DNA of 22,300 bases. Origin: JAZREA01 sp045660545 (GTDB lineage Bacteria > Bacillota > Clostridia > Monoglobales > Firm-18). The stretch's first letter is position 1. Each line of letters opens with the position of its first letter. Made by a program: the position numbers and the translations under genes. The stretch lies in contig JAZREA010000001.1 in assembly GCA_045660545.1 (NCBI GenBank), forward strand, positions 1-22,300, in the 5' to 3' direction. Below the pieces are notes generated by a model. The model was not told the DNA's origin. It saw only the letters and a list, made by a program, of their open reading frames with translations, and searched no databases. Below are positions 14,082 to 18,780 of this stretch, piece after piece.

Positions 14082-14137
14082 TTGTAAACCTCCAATATAA
14101 TGTAGTTAATTTCATTATAGAGGAAGATGTTTACAAA
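14079..14137 (-). promoter_or_regulatory. Long dyad that buries the immA ribosome binding site
   Basis: Perfect arms TTTGTAAAC (14081-14089) and GTTTACAAA (14129-14137) enclose a second perfect pair, TATAATG (14096-14102) and CATTATA (14113-14119). In the minus-strand RNA, CCUC of the 5' side can also pair with GAGG of the SD. SD and start codon would then be in a stem whenever the RNA begins upstream, for example by read-through from the repressor gene. The inner arm contains a minus-strand TATAAT (14119-14114); an RNA starting there would lack the 5' arm and leave the SD open. A matching -35 is not evident. Confidence 0.55.
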
Positions 14138-14154
14138 TTCATTGGTAATATTTT

Positions 14155-14622
14155 CTATTTATCTTTTTTCTCTTCCCAGACACCGCCGCCGAAGGCTGCT
14201 TTACGGACAACGTCATCGTGTCCTAAACGGTCGGTACGAAGCGGAGTTCCTTTTTGCAACCGCATAGCCTCTTCCAAAGAAGGGATAGAGGGAGAGTCTT
14301 CCCGAGAAGTATATTTAGGATTATCGAGTAAATCCATAATATATGATTCGGCTTTTTCTTTACCTATGTCATTTAAGCGCAAAAAGCTATTAATAATTGT
14401 GTCTTTTTCCGTATTTGAATCGTTTTTACATATTGATTCGTTATCGAGAATGTAGTCAATAGAGACACCGAAAATAGCAGACAACTTTTTTAATGTATTA
14501 TAATCCGCCTGACGAGCTTCTCTCTCGTAATTGGCATATGCTTGTTGGGTAATTTCTAATTTTAAAGCTATATCTGCTTGGGATAAACCTTTTAAAGTTC
14601 GTAATTCCTTTAATTTAATCAT
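14155..14622 (-). CDS. XRE-family (CI-like) repressor
   Basis: Likely master repressor of the element. The N-terminal 60 residues are a lambda/434-type helix-turn-helix (LRTLKGLSQADIALKLEITQQAYANYERE), followed by a linker and a C-terminal tail of about 95 residues ending AAFGGGVWEEKKDK. The tail has no LexA/CI Ser-Lys protease motifs, as expected of repressors inactivated by an ImmA-type peptidase, which is encoded next. ATG 14622 has AGAGGTGAT about 7 bases upstream. It is divergent from the cro-like gene; the 157-base gap holds promoters and operators for both. Its recognition helix (TQQAYANYE) resembles that of the cro-like protein (TQQYYNLIE), which fits both proteins reading the same sites. 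Confidence 0.88.
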   Translation of the reverse strand: MIKLKELRTLKGLSQADIALKLEITQQAYANYEREARQADYNTLKKLSAIFGVSIDYILDNESICKNDSNTEKDTIINSFLRLNDIGKEKAESYIMDLLDNPKYTSREDSPSIPSLEEAMRLQKGTPLRTDRLGHDDVVRKAAFGGGVWEEKKDK

Positions 14623-14640
14623 AATATCACCTCTGTTTTT

Positions 14641-14669
14641 ATTATAAACAACTAAATGTTGTAAATCAA
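14641..14669 (-). promoter_or_regulatory. Repressor promoter with embedded operator
   Basis: On the minus strand TTGATT (14669-14664), 17-base spacer, TATAAT (14646-14641). The operator ACAACTAAATGTTGT (14648-14662) lies wholly inside the spacer, so binding should shut this promoter. Confidence 0.8.
14648..14662. promoter_or_regulatory. Operator O1
   Basis: ACAAC-N5-GTTGT dyad. It matches the 13-bp consensus CAACAAAATGTTG at 12 of 13 positions. A weaker copy, CAACAAAATGAAA, follows at 14676-14688. Confidence 0.75.
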
Positions 14670-14706
14670 CAAAAACAACAAAATGAAATAATTTTGCAAA
14701 AAAGTG

Positions 14707-14735
14707 TTGACAAATAAAACATAATGTTGTAAAAT
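14707..14735 (+). promoter_or_regulatory. Early (cro) promoter with embedded operator
   Basis: TTGACA (14707-14712), exactly 17 bases, TAAAAT (14730-14735). The operator O2 fills the last 13 bases of the spacer (14717-14729). Predicted start is near 14742, inside or just before O3. Confidence 0.85.
14717..14729. promoter_or_regulatory. Operator O2
   Basis: AAACATAATGTTG, 11 of 13 matches to CAACAAAATGTTG, positioned between -35 and -10 of the early promoter. Confidence 0.7.
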
Positions 14736-14749
14736 ACGTTTAAGATGTA

Positions 14750-14762
14750 CAACAAAATGTTT
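14750..14762. promoter_or_regulatory. Operator O3
   Basis: CAACAAAATGTTT, 12 of 13 matches, in the start of the cro transcript, 18 bases before the cro ATG. Confidence 0.7.
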
Positions 14763-14779
14763 TAAAAGGTGGTGATGAT

Positions 14780-14995
14780 ATGAGAACTTGGTTGAAAGAA
14801 TTGCGCGAGAAAATGGGCCTTTCACAACAAAATGTTGCCGACAAATTGGAAATGACGCAGCAATATTACAATTTGATTGAAAACGGTGAAAGGAAAAAGG
14901 AATTAGACGTTGCACTTGTTTTGAAACTTGCATCAATATTTAATTTAACAACAAATTATATTATTGAACGAGAAAAAGAACGCGCAGCCAAATAA
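14780..14995 (+). CDS. Cro-like XRE-family regulator
   Basis: A 71-residue single-domain helix-turn-helix protein (LREKMGLSQQNVADKLEMTQQYYNLIENGER), the size and position of a Cro or early regulator. It is transcribed from the operator-controlled early promoter, with GGTGGTGAT as SD before ATG 14780. It has no C-terminal dimerisation or protease domain. A perfect operator copy lies in its own coding sequence, at the codons for QQNVA. Likely role: repress the lysogeny promoter and tune the early promoter. Confidence 0.87.
   Translation: MRTWLKELREKMGLSQQNVADKLEMTQQYYNLIENGERKKELDVALVLKLASIFNLTTNYIIEREKERAAK
14825..14837. promoter_or_regulatory. Operator O4 inside the cro coding sequence
   Basis: CAACAAAATGTTG is a perfect palindrome around AAA and the best match of the set. 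It lies about 83 bases after the predicted early transcription start, where a bound repressor could act as a roadblock or take part in looping. Confidence 0.65.
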
Positions 14996-15012
14996 CAAAA
15001 ATTAAATACTTT

Positions 15013-15108
15013 GCCGCTTTATATGTGGCTGGTGGGAGTGTTCATAAAATCTGTTTTTCTCCTTACATATAAATCATATATTACCCCATCAGTCATTTAT
15101 AAGGCGGC
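15013..15108 (+). promoter_or_regulatory. Structured RNA leader with 24-bp stem and anti-SD loop
   Basis: The arm 15013-15036 (starts GCCGCTTTATATG) pairs with 15085-15108 (ends ATAAGGCGGC) at 23 of 24 positions counting G-U, around a 48-base loop. The loop contains CTCCTT (15059-15064), which is complementary to AAGGAG (15118-15123), the SD of the next gene. A pseudoknot that hides the SD is therefore possible. There is no U tract after the stem, so it is not an ordinary terminator. It fills the 136-base gap between the cro-like gene and the small HTH gene. I cannot match it to a named riboswitch or RNA family. Confidence 0.65.
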
Positions 15109-15131
15109 AGGGTGAGGAAGGAGGGCCAATA

Positions 15132-15341
15132 ATGACCACAGCAGCGCGAAAACAAATATTTAAAGACGAAATTACAAAACGCGGCAAACAGGTTATATTT
15201 ACGATTGAAGATTTGTCGGAGTTATTTGGCTGTTCCCGACAGACGGTTTATCGGTTTGTTGAAGGTCTCCCGAAAATCAAGTTTAACGGCAAATACGTTT
15301 ACTTTATTAAAGATATTATAAATAAGTTGGAATTTAGTTAG
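15132..15341 (+). CDS. Small helix-turn-helix protein (excisionase-like)
   Basis: A 69-residue protein with a MerR/excisionase-type winged HTH: FTIEDLSELFGCSRQTVYRFV, then the short wing around FNGKYVYFI and a final helix KDIINKLEF. Proteins of this size in early phage or ICE regions often act as recombination directionality factors or early regulators. Here the integrase is not adjacent, so excisionase is only one option. AAGGAGG lies 8 bases before ATG 15132, but it can be covered by the upstream RNA structure. Confidence 0.75.
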   Translation: MTTAARKQIFKDEITKRGKQVIFTIEDLSELFGCSRQTVYRFVEGLPKIKFNGKYVYFIKDIINKLEFS

Positions 15342-15351
15342 GGGGAAGAAC

Positions 15352-15567
15352 ATGCAAAACATAAGCTACATTATAACAGCCATATCCATAATAGCTACGG
15401 TGGCAAACGCATACAAAAAGCGGTGGTGCTTTATTGTATGGTTGTTCACAAATGCATTTTGGATAATTTACGACCTATACATAGGAGCATACGGACAAGC
15501 CCTGCTTTATGTGGCAAACTTCATAATCTGTGTAATCGGTCTTTGGAACTGGAGGGGCAAAAAATGA
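15352..15567 (+). CDS. Small membrane protein, PnuC-like
   Basis: A 71-residue protein with two to three TM segments (about 3-20, 26-46, 48-66) and the pattern ANAYKKRWCFIVWLFTNAFW...WNWRGKK. Short proteins of this kind in phages are commonly named PnuC-like because they resemble part of the nicotinamide mononucleotide transporter. A transport role is not shown. AGGGGG is found 7 bases before ATG 15352. The stop overlaps the next start by four bases (ATGA). Confidence 0.75.
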   Translation: MQNISYIITAISIIATVANAYKKRWCFIVWLFTNAFWIIYDLYIGAYGQALLYVANFIICVIGLWNWRGKK

Positions 15568-15905
15568 AAAGGTTATCAAACAAGAGGGCAAAAGCTTGTG
15601 ATATCTCCAAAAAGGTAAAGGACATAGTGTGGGAACGCGACGGCCGACGCTGCATAATATGCGGACACACAACGGCGATGCCTAACGCTCACTACATACC
15701 CAGGAGCAAGGGCGGATTAGGTATAGAGCAAAACATAGTTACTTTGTGTACTAACTTTTCGCCAAACGCCTGCCATCACAAATACGACTTTGGCAGCATT
15801 GAGGAAAAAGAGGAAATACACGAAAAGATAAAGCAGTATCTGATGAACACATATCCCGGATGGGACGAAAGGATGCTTGTTTACAGTAAGGAGTTGAGTA
15901 TGTGA
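15564..15905 (+). CDS. HNH endonuclease-type protein
   Basis: A 113-residue protein with the zinc-type HNH fold: CIICG knuckle, then NAHYIPRSKGGLG (first HNH strand), NIVTLC and CHHKYD as the metal-binding end. Small phage HNH proteins serve in DNA packaging, recombination or as nicking enzymes; the exact task is unknown. An in-frame ATG lies at 15423 inside the preceding gene, but ATG 15564 has GGAGGGG 6 bases upstream and fits the domain. It overlaps the PnuC-like gene (ATGA) and the next small ORF (TGATG). Confidence 0.85.
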   Translation: MKRLSNKRAKACDISKKVKDIVWERDGRRCIICGHTTAMPNAHYIPRSKGGLGIEQNIVTLCTNFSPNACHHKYDFGSIEEKEEIHEKIKQYLMNTYPGWDERMLVYSKELSM

Positions 15906-16072
15906 TGCAAGGTATGCAGCTTATTTTATTTGGTTTGCTTTTAGGATGTGTAGGCGGATGTCAGAACAATCAGCTGAGCCTAAGCAGTCTTATTATATGC
16001 GCCGTAATTATATGGAGTGCGATTATATTATTAGAAATTTTAAGGAGGAAGAATTATGAAAGAAACAGTTAG
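15905..16072 (+). CDS. Small two-segment membrane protein
   Basis: A 55-residue ORF beginning MQGMQLILFGLLLGCVGGC, then a polar stretch (NNQLSLSS) and a second hydrophobic segment IICAVIIWSAIILLEIL ending RRKNYERNS. The first segment with its Gly-Cys end looks like a signal or lipobox-type sequence (LGC or GGC), so a lipoprotein is possible, though a two-TM hairpin is as likely. Its ATG overlaps the HNH stop (TGATG), and it overlaps the next gene by 17 bases. Both support coupled translation. Function unknown. Confidence 0.6.
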   Translation: MQGMQLILFGLLLGCVGGCQNNQLSLSSLIICAVIIWSAIILLEILRRKNYERNS

Positions 16073-16439
16073 AGGAACGTGCATATTTTGCGGACAGGAT
16101 AGGATTGTACAGGTGCCCGAAGATTTTACGCCCGAATATGCGGACCGTGTAGCAACAGAAGAGTGCTTTTGTGAAGGCTCGGCAAGGGACAGGCTAAAAA
16201 CACAGACGCTTGAGAGTGTTAATACTGTTTTCGGTATGGAGTGTGAGGGGAACTTTAAGCCGGTAGACGAAGACGAGATGGACTACATAATTAAATCTGT
16301 AAACGCCCTGGTAAACGGAACTGTAACAAAGGTAACGATGTCGATTAAGAGCGGTGGACAGTGCAAGCTTAAATTCAAGGACATAACCTGTATCGAGGTA
16401 TTAAGAGAAGAAAAGCACACCATAAGGAGGAGTAATTGA
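16056..16439 (+). CDS. Phage-type hypothetical protein with Cys pairs
   Basis: A 127-residue protein that I cannot name. The N-terminus carries CIFCGQ (residues 9-14), then ECFCEG at about 36-41, a likely zinc knuckle. The rest is an alpha/beta domain with KVTMSIKSGGQCKLKFKDITCIEV. It has the look of the small zinc-binding proteins common in Clostridial prophages. A strong AAGGAGG precedes ATG 16056. The next gene starts at its stop (TGATG). Confidence 0.75.
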   Translation: MKETVRGTCIFCGQDRIVQVPEDFTPEYADRVATEECFCEGSARDRLKTQTLESVNTVFGMECEGNFKPVDEDEMDYIIKSVNALVNGTVTKVTMSIKSGGQCKLKFKDITCIEVLREEKHTIRRSN

Positions 16440-16687
16440 TGGGATATTACGGAAGACGGGGCAAAAAGCCAAACTGGAGCAGGTGTGGATTTTGCAACGC
16501 GCCCGTGTTGACGAGAAGACTTAAGGGGACAAGCCGAATCGTAACCCTTTCCCCGGACAAGTATCAGATATTACTTGATGACAAAGGCGAAGAGTATTAT
16601 TACGACGGCAAGCTTGTAAAGGGCAGATTGGTACCGGACGGACTGACCGCGTACAAACGTCATATATGCAGGTTTGGCAGAAAATAA
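16439..16687 (+). CDS. Small basic hypothetical protein with zinc knuckle
   Basis: An 82-residue basic protein with CGFC near the N-terminus and a single Cys near the C-terminus. It has an aromatic-rich N-terminal end (GYYGRRGKKPNW) and a beta-type middle (IVTLSPDKYQILLDDKGEEYYYDGK). No family recognised. A TTG at 16436 is also in frame, but ATG 16439 has AAGGAGG at good spacing. It is the last gene before the 193-base gap that contains the predicted small RNA, whose terminator abuts its stop codon. Confidence 0.7.
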   Translation: MGYYGRRGKKPNWSRCGFCNAPVLTRRLKGTSRIVTLSPDKYQILLDDKGEEYYYDGKLVKGRLVPDGLTAYKRHICRFGRK

Positions 16688-16756
16688 GAAAAGCTGCCTT
16701 AAAAAAGGCAGCTTCCCGAAACTTAAGCGCCGTGCTTTTAACACGACTAAACCCAT
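16684..16756 (-). ncRNA. Predicted small regulatory RNA, antisense to rep and int leaders
   Basis: No protein gene lies here, but a full transcription unit does: a promoter at 16761-16789, a predicted start near 16754-16756, and an intrinsic terminator (arms AAGCTGCCTT / AAGGCAGCTT, 16691-16714, with TTCTTATTTT after it on the minus strand). The RNA would be about 70 bases. Its 5' end is UGGGUUUAGUCG, followed by a small hairpin (CGUG / CACG with UUAAAAG loop) and the terminator stem. The 5' end is complementary to the leader of rep (16848-16859, 12 bp, with the loop able to add 6 bp) and to the leader of int (12472-12483, 12 bp with one G-U). Both sites end just before the SD. This is a sequence-based prediction with no expression evidence. 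Confidence 0.65.
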
Positions 16757-16760
16757 AATT

Positions 16761-16789
16761 ATTATACCAAAAACTACATAAAAAGTCAA
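16761..16789 (-). promoter_or_regulatory. Consensus promoter of the predicted small RNA
   Basis: On the minus strand TTGACT (16789-16784), exactly 17 bases, TATAAT (16766-16761). It faces away from rep and is one of the best promoters in the window, yet no ORF lies downstream on that strand. Confidence 0.85.
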
Positions 16790-16794
16790 GGGAA

Positions 16795-16823
16795 TTGGCA
16801 AGGGACGCGAGGGCCCTTTAAAT
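16795..16823 (+). promoter_or_regulatory. Possible rep promoter
   Basis: TTGGCA (16795-16800), 17 bases, TTAAAT (16818-16823). The -10 is weak. A start near 16830 would give a rep leader that includes the second direct repeat but not the small-RNA gene. It is nearly back-to-back with the small-RNA promoter. Confidence 0.45.
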
Positions 16824-16880
16824 CGCCCCCTTAACTGTCTATTTTAACGACTAAACCCAAGTCAGAAAGGAGAGCGTAAA

Positions 16881-17597
16881 GTGCCGTGGTACACGAAAAA
16901 AATAATAAGCGGAAATGTGGTTGAAATATATCATTATTTCTCTATTCGCCGGCCGGGGAAAAACAGTCTTCCGCGTTCTGTAAAAATGAACATCACTCCG
17001 GAGGAAAAGCAAATTATAAATATCCGTGAGGCGAGACTTAAGCTGACCAGGACGATTAACACAAACTTTACAACGGATGATGTGTTTGTAAGACTGTCAT
17101 ACAGGAAGAATGTATCAGACGAGGTTGCGCTTGAGGAGTTTAAAAAATTCCAAAGGCGGCTTAGGTACTGCATTAAGAAAAACAGTCTTCCGGAGCTTAA
17201 GTATGTTTCGGTAACCGAAAGAGGAAAGGGAAAACCGCATCATCATATTGTAATGAACTTCACCGACGCAGAGACGATACGAAAGATATGGGGCAACGGA
17301 GGTATGTATATAACGAATCTGTGGTCGAAAGATTACGAGGACCTTGCAGAGTACATAACCAAAGAGACGATACGAAACGAGCACGGTAAGAGATGGAGCC
17401 AGAGCCGTAATCTGAAAAAGCCCGATATAAAAATCGAGGGACCAAAGAAAGAGGCAAGAAACGGCCCGTCAGTTCCAAAGGGATATGAGCTTTTAGAAAG
17501 CAACTGCTATGTAACCGCATTTGGACACAGAACATGGTATGTGAAAGCGGTAAGGCAAGGGAAAAAGCATTTTGAGGACTTTGAAAAGGGAGGATAA
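16881..17597 (+). CDS. HUH-type rolling-circle replication initiator (Rep, G2P/ORF2-like)
   Basis: Probable nicking-joining enzyme that starts rolling-circle replication of the element. The 238-residue protein has a strand with DVFVRLSYRK (motif 1 region), the metal-binding H-x-H motif within GKPHHHIVMN (120-122) and the candidate catalytic tyrosine Y158 in DLAEYITKE, with the usual lysine three residues later. This order matches the Rep_ORF2/G2P group of single-Tyr HUH nucleases. The C-terminal third is basic and has no helicase domain. Start is GTG 16881 with AAAGGAGAG six bases upstream. The gap before it carries direct repeats, dyads and the predicted small RNA. Rep of this type is unusual for a tailed phage with a tRNA-site integrase, though known in integrated phage-plasmid-like elements. 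Confidence 0.82.
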   Translation: MPWYTKKIISGNVVEIYHYFSIRRPGKNSLPRSVKMNITPEEKQIINIREARLKLTRTINTNFTTDDVFVRLSYRKNVSDEVALEEFKKFQRRLRYCIKKNSLPELKYVSVTERGKGKPHHHIVMNFTDAETIRKIWGNGGMYITNLWSKDYEDLAEYITKETIRNEHGKRWSQSRNLKKPDIKIEGPKKEARNGPSVPKGYELLESNCYVTAFGHRTWYVKAVRQGKKHFEDFEKGG

Positions 17598-17599
17598 AT

Positions 17600-17842
17600 A
17601 TGCCGACGTGTGAAGTAACAGGGATAAGCCAGATGGCTTTGATAAAGTGCATACATCCAAAATATGAAAACAAATATGTGGGTTACAAGACCTGCAGCGA
17701 GGGATTATGCAGAGGGAGTAACGGACAGGCAGTAAGGAAAGGCCAGTGTCCGCATTTTATTACCGGTTCGAGCACATTAGACAACTGGTGCGGATTAAGA
17801 AAGGAGAATAAGGATGAAAAACACACTAACAGACTTAAATAA
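17600..17842 (+). CDS. Small Cys-rich hypothetical protein
   Basis: An 80-residue protein with six cysteines spread over the chain (C4, C17, then C32, C37, C50 and C64), ending in a Lys/Asn-rich tail. It resembles other short zinc-binding phage proteins, but no family is recognised. ATG 17600 has GGGAGGA about 7 bases upstream. Its last nine codons overlap the next gene in another frame. Confidence 0.65.
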   Translation: MPTCEVTGISQMALIKCIHPKYENKYVGYKTCSEGLCRGSNGQAVRKGQCPHFITGSSTLDNWCGLRKENKDEKHTNRLK

Positions 17843-18131
17843 TTACTTGTTTGAAAGTATAGAAAGATTGCAGGACGATAATTTGTCAGAGGAACAATTG
17901 GAAAGAGAAATTAAACGGAGTGAGGCTGTGCAAAAGGTGGCAAAGAACATTATTGACAACGGCTCTTTGGCATTACAGGCAAAAAAACATTTCGACGAAT
18001 ATGGGATTGACCATAATGTAGAGGTACCACTGCTTGGTATTACGGATAAATCTTTGATACAAGAAAACTCGGACTTGCGCGTAACTGTAAAAAACCTACA
18101 GGAAAGGATAAAGAAATTTGAACAATGGTAG
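17814..18131 (+). CDS. Helical phage-type hypothetical protein
   Basis: A 105-residue acidic, almost wholly helical protein (LTDLNNYLFESIERLQDD... to a C-terminal coiled coil SDLRVTVKNLQERIKKFEQW). It contains the stretch AKNIIDNGSLALQAKKHFDEYG, which I associate with a common group of uncharacterised prophage early proteins. No catalytic motif. AAGGAG precedes ATG 17814. The last 7 bases overlap the following HNH gene. Confidence 0.72.
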   Translation: MKNTLTDLNNYLFESIERLQDDNLSEEQLEREIKRSEAVQKVAKNIIDNGSLALQAKKHFDEYGIDHNVEVPLLGITDKSLIQENSDLRVTVKNLQERIKKFEQW

Positions 18132-18754
18132 GTCATCGCTACACAGAAGAAGAACACGAATTTTTGCGTAATTTTATTCCTGGGCACACATACAAGGAAA
18201 TTGTGGCCGCGTATAACCAAAAATTTAGTGAGCCTATTACGGAATCGAGAGTAAAAGGATATATGGCAAACCATAAAATCAAGAACGGATTGACGGGAAG
18301 ATTTAAGAAAGGCAATATTCCGTTTAACAAAGGCAAAAAGGGCGTATGTGCAAAAGGTTGTGAAAAAACTTGGTTTACAAATGGACACCTGCCACACAAC
18401 ACAAAGCCTATCGGATATGAGCGTATAACCAAAGATGGATACACGGAGGTCAAAATCAAAATGAGACCAAGTCGAGCGGGTTGTGGAGATAATTTTAAGG
18501 GAAAGCACCACATCGTGTGGGAGAAAGCTTACGGTCCTGTTCCGAAAGGGTACAAAATAACCTTTTTAGACGGAAACAAGAAAAATTGCGTTTTAGAGAA
18601 TCTTGCCCTTATTACCAACGCGGAACATTTACAAATGACAAGGCGTGGCTTACGGAGTGAAATTCCGCAAATAACAGAGACGGGTATACTTATTGCGAGA
18701 GCCGGAATTGCCTCGCAGAAAGCCAAAAAGAAAAACAACCGACAGCGGGGGTAA
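18125..18754 (+). CDS. HNH homing-type endonuclease with N-terminal DNA-binding region
   Basis: A 209-residue protein. Its N-terminal part (HRYTEEEHEFLRNFIPGHTYKEIVAAYN) looks like a Myb/SANT-type or HTH DNA-binding helix set. Then comes a basic GRFKKGNIPFNKGKKG linker and an HNH core, with GKHHIVWEKAYGPVPKGYKITFLDGNKKNCVLENL as the metal-binding part. This layout is typical of free-standing HNH nucleases in Firmicute phages. Such genes can be mobile in themselves. ATG 18125 overlaps the previous gene's end. There is no sign that it interrupts another gene. Confidence 0.87.
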   Translation: MVGHRYTEEEHEFLRNFIPGHTYKEIVAAYNQKFSEPITESRVKGYMANHKIKNGLTGRFKKGNIPFNKGKKGVCAKGCEKTWFTNGHLPHNTKPIGYERITKDGYTEVKIKMRPSRAGCGDNFKGKHHIVWEKAYGPVPKGYKITFLDGNKKNCVLENLALITNAEHLQMTRRGLRSEIPQITETGILIARAGIASQKAKKKNNRQRG

Positions 18755-18780
18755 CAGCTGTAAAGAAAGGAATGAATGAT

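Larger units (their letters stand above)
16736..16859 (+). repeat. Direct repeats CGACTAAACCCA flanking the rep upstream region
   Basis: TTTTAA-CA-CGACTAAACCCA at 16736-16755 and TTTTAA-CGACTAAACCCA at 16842-16859, 104 bases apart. Between them lie CAAGGG twice, the palindrome AGGGCCCT and an imperfect stem AGTCAAGGG / CCCTTAACT. The repeats explain the small-RNA pairing, but could also be replication-initiator sites. Confidence 0.75.

Noticed and set aside
14641..14840. The repeated CAACAAAATG units as a CRISPR or simple repeat array
   Set aside because: The copies are 13 bp dyads with irregular spacing that fall into promoter elements; operator function explains them better.
16691..16714. 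Hairpin as a terminator of the upstream plus-strand genes
   Set aside because: On the plus strand it is followed by CCCGAAAC with no T tract. The T-rich side is on the minus strand, so it was assigned to the predicted small RNA instead.
17843..18511. A 222-residue open frame on the minus strand
   Set aside because: It is the shadow of the helical phage protein and the HNH gene on the plus strand. It has low-complexity hydrophobic content, no SD and no recognisable domain.
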